Source of the DNA: Nonomuraea helvata
GTDB taxonomy: Bacteria > Actinomycetota > Actinomycetes > Streptosporangiales > Streptosporangiaceae
Assembly: GCF_039535785.1 (NCBI RefSeq)
Contig: NZ_BAAAXV010000005.1
Location: 1,240,001-1,304,000, forward strand
Reading direction: 5' to 3'
DNA: 64,000 nt
The position numbers were made by a program, and so were the translations under genes. Below the pieces are notes generated by a model. The model worked only from the letters and a program-made list of their open reading frames with translations. It had not been told where the DNA came from and did not search any database. Shown in pieces: positions 10,225-17,480 of this stretch. Each line of letters starts with the position of its first letter. The first letter of the stretch is position 1.

Positions 10225-11421
10225 ATGAAGAACCGCAACGTCCTGATCTCCGGCGCCTCGGTCGCCGGCCCCGCCCTCGCCTACTGGCTCCGCCGCCACG
10301 GCTTCAACCCCACGATCGTGGAGCGCGCCCCCGCGCTCCGGGACGGCGGCTACGCCGTCGACTTCCGCGGCGAGGTCCACCTGTCGATCCTGCGCCGCAT
10401 GGGCATCCTGGCCGACCTCGAGCGTGCCCGCACCGGCATGGGCTCCATGGCGTACGTCAACAGCGCCGGCAAGGTGCAGGCCAAGATGCCCGCCGACCTC
10501 TTCGCCGGGGACATCGAGATCCTCCGGGGCGACCTCGTGCGCATCCTGTACGACGCCACCAAGGACCACACCGAGTACATCTTCGGGGACTCCATCACCT
10601 CGCTCGCCGAGGACGACCACGGCGTGACCGTCACCTTCGAGCGCACCCCGCCCCGCAGGTTCGACCTGGTGATCGGCGCCGACGGGCTGCACTCCAACAC
10701 CCGCCGCCTGACGTTCGGGCCGGAGGAGCAGTTCGTCAAGCACCTCGGCCTCTACTGCGCGATCTTCACCACCTCCAACTACCTCGGGCTCGACCACACC
10801 GGGCACGCCTACCGCACCGGGGGCAAGGTGGTCATGCTGCACAGCTCCCGCCACAACGCCGAGGCCAGGGCCGTCTTCTACTTCTCCTCCCCGGAGCTCG
10901 ACCTCAACCGCCGCGACGTGGCCAGGCAGCAGGCCGTCCTCGCCGAGCAGTACACCGGCAACGGCTGGCAGAGCGACCGGCTGCTGAACGAGATGCGGCA
11001 CGCGCCCGACTTCTACTTCGACTCGGTCGGCCAGGTCCACATGGACACCTGGACGCGGGGCCGGGTCGCCCTGGTCGGCGACGCCGCCTACTGCCCCTCC
11101 TCCCTGTCGGGCATGGGCTCGGGGCTCGCCCTGGTGGGTGCGTACGTCCTGGCGGGAGAACTGGCGGCCGCGCAGGGCGACCACCGCGTCGCGTTCGCCC
11201 GCTACGAGGAGGAGCTGCGTGAGTACGCCGTCGGCTGCCAGAAGATGGGCGACGGCGTCGCCGGCCTCATGGTCCCGGGCAGCCGCTTCGTGGCCGGGCT
11301 GCTCAACCGCTACTACAAGCTCATGCCGTACCTGCCGGGGAAGAACATGGCCGCCAAGATCGCCCGCAGGACCGCCGAGAACATCACGCTACGGGACTAC
11401 CGGGACCTCGCCCTACGCTAA
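10225..11421 (+). CDS. FAD-dependent aromatic-type monooxygenase
   Basis: 398 residues, group A flavoprotein hydroxylase (PHBH/TetX fold), a soluble enzyme using NAD(P)H and O2. The FAD fingerprints are present: N-terminal ISGASVAGPALAYWL (GxGxxG variant), VIGADGLHSNTRR (DG motif) and GRVALVGDAAYCPSSLSGMGSGLALVGAY (GD motif). The closest general pattern is the TetX/oxidoreductase type used in antibiotic inactivation or aromatic hydroxylation; the substrate is unknown. It starts 125 bp from the divergent CMD-like micro-ORF and is followed closely by sppA. Confidence 0.85.
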   Translation: MKNRNVLISGASVAGPALAYWLRRHGFNPTIVERAPALRDGGYAVDFRGEVHLSILRRMGILADLERARTGMGSMAYVNSAGKVQAKMPADLFAGDIEILRGDLVRILYDATKDHTEYIFGDSITSLAEDDHGVTVTFERTPPRRFDLVIGADGLHSNTRRLTFGPEEQFVKHLGLYCAIFTTSNYLGLDHTGHAYRTGGKVVMLHSSRHNAEARAVFYFSSPELDLNRRDVARQQAVLAEQYTGNGWQSDRLLNEMRHAPDFYFDSVGQVHMDTWTRGRVALVGDAAYCPSSLSGMGSGLALVGAYVLAGELAAAQGDHRVAFARYEEELREYAVGCQKMGDGVAGLMVPGSRFVAGLLNRYYKLMPYLPGKNMAAKIARRTAENITLRDYRDLALR

Positions 11422-11490
11422 CCGGAGTCCATGGCCATGGTCTGCAAACAGCCAAGCCCATTTCGAATGGCGTCGCTTAGGGTGGCTTCT

Positions 11491-13188
11491 ATGGACGCAG
11501 GCAAGGCGATCTTCGAAACCGTCGACAAGCTTCGCCAGCGGCGCACGGCCCCGCTGGTGCTCGAGCTCGATCTCACAGAGGGCATCACCGAGGGCCCGCC
11601 GGCGGACCCGCTCGCCGCGGTGCTGTCCATGCGCAAGACGCGCCTGTCCGACGTCCTGTCCGGTCTCAAGCGGGCCAGACAGGACTCCAGGGTCAAGGCG
11701 CTGGTGGTGAAGATCGGCAGCAACCCGCTCGGCCTGGCCATGGTGCAGGAGCTGCGCCAGGCCGTGATCCAGTTCAGGGCGGCGGGCAAGCTGACCGTCG
11801 CGTTCGCCGAGACGTTCGGGGAGTTCGGCGGCGGCACGGTGCAGTACTACCTGGCCACCGCGTTCGAGCGCGTCTACCTGCAGCCGAGCGGCGACGTCGG
11901 GCTCACCGGGGTGGCGCTGGAGCAGCGCTTCGTCAAGGGGGCGCTGACCAAGCTGGGCGTGGGCTACGAGGCCGGGCAGCGGCACGAGTACAAGACCGCC
12001 GTCAACACCTTCACCCAGGACCACATGACCGACCCGCACCGCGAGTCCATGAGCCGCATCGTCGAGTCGGTCACCGAGAGCCTCATCACGGGCATCGCCG
12101 ACGGGCGCCGGCTCGACCCGGGCAAGGTCCGCGAGCTGATCGACCGCGGCCCGTTCACCGCCGGCGAGGCCGAGGAGGCCGGTCTTGTCGACCGGCTGGC
12201 CTACCGCGACGAGGTGTACGACGAGGTCAAGCAGGCGGCGGGCGACGAAGCCCACCTGCTGTTCATCTCCCGCTACGCCAGGGGCGCGGCCGTGAAGAAG
12301 CTGCCGAACCCGATGGCCGACGGGGTCGCGCTCATCCACGGCACCGGCATGATCAGGACCGGTCGCAGCGGCCGCAGCCCGCTCGGCGGCGGCGGGGCGA
12401 TGGGCTCCGACACGGTCAGCGCCGCGTTCCGCGCGGCGCGGCGGGACGAGCACGTCAAGGCCGTCGTGTTCCGGGTGGACAGCCCCGGCGGCTCGTACGT
12501 GGCCTCCGACACGGTGTGGCGCGAGGTGATCCTGACGCGCAAGGTCAAGCCGGTGATCGTCTCCATGGGCGACATGGCGGCGTCCGGCGGCTACTTCGTC
12601 TCGATGGCCGCCGACGTGATCGTGGCCCAGCCCGGCACGCTGACGGGCTCGATCGGCGTGTACGGCGGCAAGCCGGTCCTCGCCGAAATGCTGGAAAAAA
12701 TCGGGATAAATTCAGAACTTGTCGCCGAGGGGACCAACGCCGGCATGTTCTCCACCTCCCGCGGCTTCTCCTCCGAGCAGTGGGAACGCGTGAACGCCTG
12801 GCTCGACCGGATCTACGATGACTTCGTGGGCAAGGTGGCCCAGAGCCGCGACCTCACCCGTGAGCGCGCGCACGAGCTGGCCCGCGGCCGCGTGTGGACC
12901 GGCGCCGACGCGCACGCCAGCGGGCTCGTGGACGAACTGGGCGGCCTGGAGGACGCGCTGGCCCTGGCCAGAAAGCGCACCGGCCTCGCCGACGACGCCC
13001 CCGTCCGCACCTATCCCCGGCTCAACCCGCTGGAGCGGCTGCGCGGGCCCGAGTCCAGCGAGGACAAGTCCGCCGCCCTCGCGCGGATCCGCCTCGACGC
13101 GTGGGGCCCGCTCGCCCGCCTCTCCGCCGAGCTGGGCCTCCCGGCCACCGGCCCGCTCCTGCTGCCCGCCTGGTACACGATCCGCTGA
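11491..13188 (+). CDS. sppA: Signal peptide peptidase SppA, 67 kDa type (S49)
   Basis: Tandem S49 domains as in long SppA enzymes, which degrade cleaved signal peptides in the membrane. The N-terminal repeat carries the general-base Lys region (HEYKTAVNTFTQDHM). The C-terminal repeat has the nucleophile region (GDMAASGGYFVSMAADVIVAQPGTLTGSIGVYGGKP). No clear N-terminal transmembrane segment is seen, which is usual for actinobacterial members. I chose ATG 11491 (565 residues, MDAGKAIFETVDKLRQR) because GGGTGG lies upstream. An in-frame ATG at 11431 would add 20 residues without a better site. Confidence 0.9.
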   Translation: MDAGKAIFETVDKLRQRRTAPLVLELDLTEGITEGPPADPLAAVLSMRKTRLSDVLSGLKRARQDSRVKALVVKIGSNPLGLAMVQELRQAVIQFRAAGKLTVAFAETFGEFGGGTVQYYLATAFERVYLQPSGDVGLTGVALEQRFVKGALTKLGVGYEAGQRHEYKTAVNTFTQDHMTDPHRESMSRIVESVTESLITGIADGRRLDPGKVRELIDRGPFTAGEAEEAGLVDRLAYRDEVYDEVKQAAGDEAHLLFISRYARGAAVKKLPNPMADGVALIHGTGMIRTGRSGRSPLGGGGAMGSDTVSAAFRAARRDEHVKAVVFRVDSPGGSYVASDTVWREVILTRKVKPVIVSMGDMAASGGYFVSMAADVIVAQPGTLTGSIGVYGGKPVLAEMLEKIGINSELVAEGTNAGMFSTSRGFSSEQWERVNAWLDRIYDDFVGKVAQSRDLTRERAHELARGRVWTGADAHASGLVDELGGLEDALALARKRTGLADDAPVRTYPRLNPLERLRGPESSEDKSAALARIRLDAWGPLARLSAELGLPATGPLLLPAWYTIR

Positions 13189-13197
13189 CCACGCACA

Positions 13198-13280
13198 TGG
13201 CGGGCCGTCAGGTCCCCGCGGCGCGGTAGCGGCCGGGCGCGTGGCAGGCCGTCAGGTTCCCGCGGCGCGGTAGCGGCCGC
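13198..13280. repeat. Tandem duplication of a 44-bp unit at the 3' end of the flavin reductase gene
   Basis: Unit 1 is 13198-13241 and unit 2 starts at 13242. They differ at only a few bases across about 40 bp. Read on the minus strand, both encode GRYRAAGT plus stop, so the second copy of the gene's terminal codons and stop lies just beyond the real stop. Confidence 0.7.
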
Positions 13281-13740
13281 GCAGCCGTACCAGGGGTTGG
13301 AGTGAGGGGCTGACGTAGGGGACGGCGAGGACGGCGGCGATGAAGAGCGTGTGGTCCCCGGCCGGGACCACCTTGGTGGTCTCCGCCTCCAGGGCGGCCA
13401 CGCCGCCCTCCACCACCAGCGCGTCCGTCTGCGCGCCCCGGTGGTGCGGAGTGCCGGCCAGCAGCAGCCTGGCGCTGGGGCGGCCCGCGGTGGCGAAGCG
13501 GCTGGCGACAGCCGCCTGGCCGGATGACAGGAGGGAGGCCGCCCAGCGGTCCTGGCGGAGCAGGACCTCGCTGAGGTAGCCGCTGCTCGCCAGGCTCACC
13601 AGCACGAGCGGGGGCTCCAACGAGACCGACATCAGTGCCGACACCGTGACGCCCAGGTCGTCGCGCCCGTCGCGTACGGTCACCACCGCCACCCCGGCCG
13701 CGAGCTGCGCCATCGCCTCCGTGAACTCGCTCACAGACAT
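13252..13740 (-). CDS. Flavin reductase family (FMN-binding split barrel) protein
   Basis: 162 residues with the family pattern MAQLAAGVAVVTVRDGRDDLGVTVSALMSVSLEPPLVLVSL and SGYLSEVL. These small proteins supply reduced FMN to two-component monooxygenases or act as independent reductases. The usual GDHTLFIAAVLAV strand with the conserved GDH is present. It follows the osmoprotectant operon in the same direction, but a terminator hairpin lies between, so it is probably a separate unit. The FAD monooxygenase 2 kb away is single-component, so a partnership is not implied. Confidence 0.85.
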   Translation of the reverse strand: MSVSEFTEAMAQLAAGVAVVTVRDGRDDLGVTVSALMSVSLEPPLVLVSLASSGYLSEVLLRQDRWAASLLSSGQAAVASRFATAGRPSARLLLAGTPHHRGAQTDALVVEGGVAALEAETTKVVPAGDHTLFIAAVLAVPYVSPSLQPLVRLRGRYRAAGT

Positions 13741-13752
13741 ACAGTGTGGGGC

Positions 13753-13780
13753 CCCCGGCGAGCGGGGACCCTCACCGGGG
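13753..13780 (-). terminator. Terminator hairpin at the end of the osmoprotectant ABC operon
   Basis: Arms CCCCGGCGAG (13753-13762) and CTCACCGGGG (13771-13780) pair with one mismatch, 8-nt loop. The stem starts immediately after the stop codon of the substrate-binding protein gene. Confidence 0.55.
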
Positions 13781-14713
13781 TCAGCCGAGGCCGTTGGAGG
13801 TCAGCCATTCCTTGGCCACCGTGGCGGGCTCGTCCTTGTTGACGGAGATCTTCTGCATCATGTCCATAAGGGACTGCGTGGTCAGCTTCGCCGAGACGGC
13901 GTTCAGCGTGGTCTTGATCGTGTCGGTCGCGCCCGCCTTGTAGAGCAGCGGCGTCACGTTCTGGGCGGGGAAGATGTTCTTGGGGTCCTGCAGCGGCACG
14001 AGGTTGTTCGCCGTCATCTTGGGGTCGGTGGTGAACACGTTGCCGACCTGGATCGTGCCGTCCTTGATCGCGTCAGAGGTGGTCGGGCCCGTGGGCTTCC
14101 ACTCCTTGAACTCGATCCCGTAGACCTCCTTGAACCGCGCCTCCCACCGCTTCTTGAACTCGGGCGGCCCGCCCACGACGAAGCTCTTGGAGACCTTGGC
14201 CAGGTCCTCCATGGTGTTCAGCGACTGCTTGGTCTGGGTGTCCTTGCTGATCGACAGGCTGTCCTTGTCCTCGGCCGGCGAGGAGTCGAGGACCTCCAGC
14301 TCGGCCGGCAGCTTCTCCTTCAGCGCGGTGTTGACCTCGTCGGTGGTCGCGGCCGTGTTCTTCAGGTCGACGAAGGCCAGCAGGTTGCCGTTGTACTCGG
14401 GCACGATCGTCAGGCCGCCACTCTTGACCTGGTCGAACACGGCCTCACGGCTGCCGATGCGCGGTTTCTCCGTGACCTGCACGCCCTTGGCCTCAAGCGC
14501 CTGCGCGTAGATGGAGCCAAGCAGCACGCTCTCGTCGAAGTCGAAGGACCCGATGACAGCCTTGCCCCCGCCCCCGCCCGAAGCCGAACCACTGGGGGCC
14601 GCGCTCGAGGTGTCGAGCGGGTTGCCTCCAGTGCTACCACCACCACCACCGCAGGCGGCCATCCCGAGCATCGCCGACATGAGCACCGCGGCGATGCCGT
14701 ACTTGCGTCCCAT
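13781..14713 (-). CDS. Osmoprotectant ABC transporter substrate-binding lipoprotein (OpuCC/ProX-like)
   Basis: 310 residues. The lipoprotein signal MGRKYGIAAVLMSAMLGMAAC has the lipobox before Cys21. A Gly/Ser linker follows, then a type II periplasmic fold (KAVIGSFDFDESVLLGSIYAQALEAKG, GLTIVPEYNGNLLAFV, GTIQVGNVFTTDPKMTANNLVPLQDPKN) typical of glycine betaine/choline/carnitine binders of the OpuA-C/ProX group. I chose ATG 14713 because it begins the signal peptide and has AAGGGA upstream. Last gene of a four-gene operon with its permeases and ATPase. Confidence 0.9.
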   Translation of the reverse strand: MGRKYGIAAVLMSAMLGMAACGGGGGSTGGNPLDTSSAAPSGSASGGGGGKAVIGSFDFDESVLLGSIYAQALEAKGVQVTEKPRIGSREAVFDQVKSGGLTIVPEYNGNLLAFVDLKNTAATTDEVNTALKEKLPAELEVLDSSPAEDKDSLSISKDTQTKQSLNTMEDLAKVSKSFVVGGPPEFKKRWEARFKEVYGIEFKEWKPTGPTTSDAIKDGTIQVGNVFTTDPKMTANNLVPLQDPKNIFPAQNVTPLLYKAGATDTIKTTLNAVSAKLTTQSLMDMMQKISVNKDEPATVAKEWLTSNGLG

Positions 14714-14751
14714 TTCGATTTTCCCTTCTAAGCGGGGGGTAATAGGGGAGA

Positions 14752-15444
14752 CTACCGAACCTTCACCCTCCGGCTCACCCCTGGGGAGACCGTCACCCTC
14801 TGAGCGAGCGTGAACAGTACCTGCACCACGAGGGCGAACAGCACAATCAGTACTGAACCCCCAACAACACTCGCGTAATCCTTCGTCGCGAAACCATCGA
14901 TCACATACCGTCCGAGACCGCCGAGCCCGGTGTACGCGGCCACGGTGGTGGTGGCCACGACCTGGATCGCCGACAGGCGGCATCCCAGCAGGATCAGCGG
15001 CAGCGCGACCGGCACGAGCACCCGTCCGAGCACCTGCCCGCCGCGCAGCCCCATCCCGTACGCGGCGTCGCGCAGCTCGGGGTCGACCCCCTTGATGCCC
15101 TCGAACGTGTTGACCAGGATCGGCGGGATCGACAGCAGCACCAGCGGGATGATCACCGGCCAGATCGAGGCCGTGCCCAGCAGCAGGACGAACATCACCA
15201 GCAGTCCGAGCGTGGGCAGCGCCCTGGCCAGGTTCGCGGAGACGACGACGATCACCTCGCCCCGGCCGGTGTGGCCGATCAGCAGCCCCAGCGGCACCGC
15301 GATCAGCACGGCGAGCACCAGCGCCAGGGCCGAGAACTCGAAATGCTCCAGCAGGCGCATGGGGATGCCGGAGGAGCCCGACCAGTTGTCGCCGTTCCCG
15401 AAGAACTCGGCCAGCCAGCCGAAGAACGCGGTCAGCCAGCTCAC
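14752..15444 (-). CDS. Osmoprotectant ABC transporter permease (OpuCD-like)
   Basis: 230 residues and about six membrane helices. The BPD transmembrane loop motif is in the middle (DAAYGMGLRGGQVLGRVLVPVALPLILLG). The GTG start at 15444 overlaps the stop of the upstream permease (GTGA), which fixes the start and implies translational coupling. Together with the other permease and the ATPase it forms the inner-membrane channel for glycine betaine or a related solute. Confidence 0.9.
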   Translation of the reverse strand: MSWLTAFFGWLAEFFGNGDNWSGSSGIPMRLLEHFEFSALALVLAVLIAVPLGLLIGHTGRGEVIVVVSANLARALPTLGLLVMFVLLLGTASIWPVIIPLVLLSIPPILVNTFEGIKGVDPELRDAAYGMGLRGGQVLGRVLVPVALPLILLGCRLSAIQVVATTTVAAYTGLGGLGRYVIDGFATKDYASVVGGSVLIVLFALVVQVLFTLAQRVTVSPGVSRRVKVR

Positions 15445-16121
15445 GAACCCGTCCCCTTTCGCGCCCGTACCCATGGAGTGAGCAGCCGCTGCGCCAGCAC
15501 CAGCAGCCCGTCGGCGATCAGCGCCAGCGCCACGATCAGCACGATGCCGACGATCACCGGCGGCATGAACGGGTTCTGGTACGCCCGCGTGAACAGCCCG
15601 CCGAGCCCGCCCTGCCCGATCAGTGCACCCACGCTGACCAGGCTGATGCTGGAGACGGCCACCACCCGCAGCCCCGCCAGCACCACGGGGACGGCGATCG
15701 GGAGCTCCACCGCGATCAGCCTGCGCAGCGGCGTGAACCCCATCGCGACGGCCGACTGCCGCACGTGGTCGGGCACCGAGCCCAGCCCGTCCACGACGGC
15801 CGGGATCAGCACGGCCATGCCGTAGAAGGTCAGCGGGATGATCACGGTGGCCTGCGACAGCCCGGTCACCGAGATCAGCAGCATGAAGACGGGGAGCGAC
15901 GGCAGCGCGTAGACGACGTTCATGAAGCCCGAGGTGGGCTGGTAGAGCCAGCGCCAGCGCACGCAGGCGAGCCCGAGCGGCAGCGCGATGACCAGCGCGA
16001 CGAGGATCGGCACCAGGGACATGGTCAGATGGTCGAGGAGCAGGTTCTTGATGCTGTCGACCCGGCCGGTGTCCCAGTTGCGCCCGATCCACTCCCAGAT
16101 GGAAGGGGGGCCGTCAGCCAT
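15441..16121 (-). CDS. Osmoprotectant ABC transporter permease (OpuCB-like)
   Basis: 226 residues. It starts MADGPPSIWEWIGRNWD with ATG 16121, overlapping the ATPase gene end by 8 bp. About six hydrophobic segments and the permease loop QSAVAMGFTPLRRLIAVELPIAVPVVLAGLR are visible. The family pattern (LGLACVRWRWLYQPTSGFMNVVYALPSLPVFMLLISVTGL) matches OpuCB/YehW-type permeases. It ends in a GTGA overlap with the second permease. Confidence 0.9.
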   Translation of the reverse strand: MADGPPSIWEWIGRNWDTGRVDSIKNLLLDHLTMSLVPILVALVIALPLGLACVRWRWLYQPTSGFMNVVYALPSLPVFMLLISVTGLSQATVIIPLTFYGMAVLIPAVVDGLGSVPDHVRQSAVAMGFTPLRRLIAVELPIAVPVVLAGLRVVAVSSISLVSVGALIGQGGLGGLFTRAYQNPFMPPVIVGIVLIVALALIADGLLVLAQRLLTPWVRARKGTGS

Positions 16122-17154
16122 CTGCCGCCTCCGCGAGCGCCTGGTCGAGCGCCTCCCTGGTGGCCACGCCCACGACCTTGCCCTGCTCGTCCACGGCCAC
16201 GGCACAGCCGGACGGCGACAGCAACGCCGCGTCGAGCGCCGTGCGCAGGGAGTCCCGCCCGTGCACGAACGTCCCGTACGGCTCCAGCTCGTCGGGCCGC
16301 GACGGGGAGATCCACCCGGTCGGCCGGCCGTCCGCGTCCACGACGAGCCGCCACGGCGCGTCCTCGGCGCCGGTCAGGTCGGTACGCAACCGCAGCCCCT
16401 CCGTCGAGACGAACTGCAACCGCCTGATCCCCCTGTCATGCCCGAGGAACTCCTGCACGAAGTCGTCGGCCGGCTCGGACAGCAGCGTCTTGGGGTCGGC
16501 GATCTGCGCCAGCCTGCCGCCCACCCGCAGCACCGCCACGCGGTCGCCCAGCTTGATGGCCTCGTCGATGTCGTGGGTGACGAACACGATGGTCTTGTTC
16601 AGCTCGGACTGGAGCCTGAGCAGCTCGTCCTGCAGGCTCGTGCGGACCACCGGGTCCACCGCGCTGAACGGCTCGTCCATGAGCAGCACGGGCGGGTCCG
16701 CGGCCAGCGCCCTGGCCACGCCCACGCGCTGCTGCTGACCGCCCGAGAGCTGGAACGGGTAGCGCCCGGCGAGCCCGGGGTCGAGGCCGACGCGTTCGAG
16801 CAGCTCCATCGCCCTGTCGCGGGCCTTCTTCTTGTCCCAGCCGAGCAGGTAGGGGACGGTGGCGATGTTGTCGACGATCTTGCGGTGCGGGAACAGCCCG
16901 GCCTGCTGGATGACGTACCCGATGCCGCGCCGCAGCGTCGGCGGGTCGATGCCCTGCACCGGCGTGCCGTCGAGGAGGATCTGCCCCTCCGAGGCGTCGA
17001 TCATGCGATTGATCATCCGGAGTGACGTGGTTTTCCCGCAGCCCGACGGGCCGACGAGCACGGTGATCTCGCCCGTGGGAGCCTCGAGGTCGAGGCGGTC
17101 CACTGCGACCGTTCCGTCCGGATAGCGTTTGGTGACAGCGTCAAATGTGATCAC
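16114..17154 (-). CDS. Osmoprotectant ABC transporter ATP-binding protein (OpuCA/ProV-like, with C-terminal CBS-like region)
   Basis: 346 residues. Walker A is GPSGCGKTTSLRMINRM, the Q-loop is in GYVIQQAGLFPHR, the signature is LSGGQQQRVGVARALAADP, Walker B is VLLMDEPFSAVD, and the switch His is in VFVTHDIDEA. The MINRM and AIKLGDRVAVLR pattern is typical of betaine/choline ATPases. Residues ~265-346 look like a degenerate CBS pair (RLVVDADGRPTGWI, AVAVDEQGKVVGVATREALDQAL), which in OpuA senses ionic strength. GTG start. First gene of the four-gene operon. Confidence 0.92.
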   Translation of the reverse strand: MITFDAVTKRYPDGTVAVDRLDLEAPTGEITVLVGPSGCGKTTSLRMINRMIDASEGQILLDGTPVQGIDPPTLRRGIGYVIQQAGLFPHRKIVDNIATVPYLLGWDKKKARDRAMELLERVGLDPGLAGRYPFQLSGGQQQRVGVARALAADPPVLLMDEPFSAVDPVVRTSLQDELLRLQSELNKTIVFVTHDIDEAIKLGDRVAVLRVGGRLAQIADPKTLLSEPADDFVQEFLGHDRGIRRLQFVSTEGLRLRTDLTGAEDAPWRLVVDADGRPTGWISPSRPDELEPYGTFVHGRDSLRTALDAALLSPSGCAVAVDEQGKVVGVATREALDQALAEAADG

Positions 17155-17480
17155 GCGCGAACTCTCGCTTCAGGCTTCTGGGGCAGGGGTCGCAGCCCCC
17201 TGCCACGACCGCCGCATGATCTCTTGGACCACAGACTACGGCGGCGCGAAGTGCCCTGTCCTCCCCAGTCCCTCCTGAAACGCTTCAGTTGACCTGGATA
17301 TTTACCTTAAATCCTCATCTGGTAGTGCGCCGGACCATGGTCTGTTGCATGATTACCTCCACGAACTTCTGACGCGCATCCCCCAGCTCCCTCACCCTCC
17401 GTAGTCCCGCAGACTCCGCACAAAGCCATCAGCTCCCTCACCCGCAGCGTCCACACGAAGCAACAAGAGGATCCGGCCCC
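17155..17480. other. Divergent intergenic region
   Basis: 326 bp between the osmoprotectant operon and the sigma-like gene. It holds an AT-richer patch around 17280-17320 (TTGACC at 17289 followed by TATTTACCTTAAAT) that could be promoter sequence for either side, but spacing does not fit a standard -35/-10 pair. I see no repeat or RNA gene. Confidence 0.4.

Noticed and set aside
13198..13241. Second small gene or terminator beyond the flavin reductase
   Set aside because: The sequence is simply a tandem copy of the gene's last 44 bp.
14752..16092. Single fused permease reading frame
   Set aside because: The upstream half is out of the true permease frame. Two permease genes joined by a GTGA overlap explain the region.
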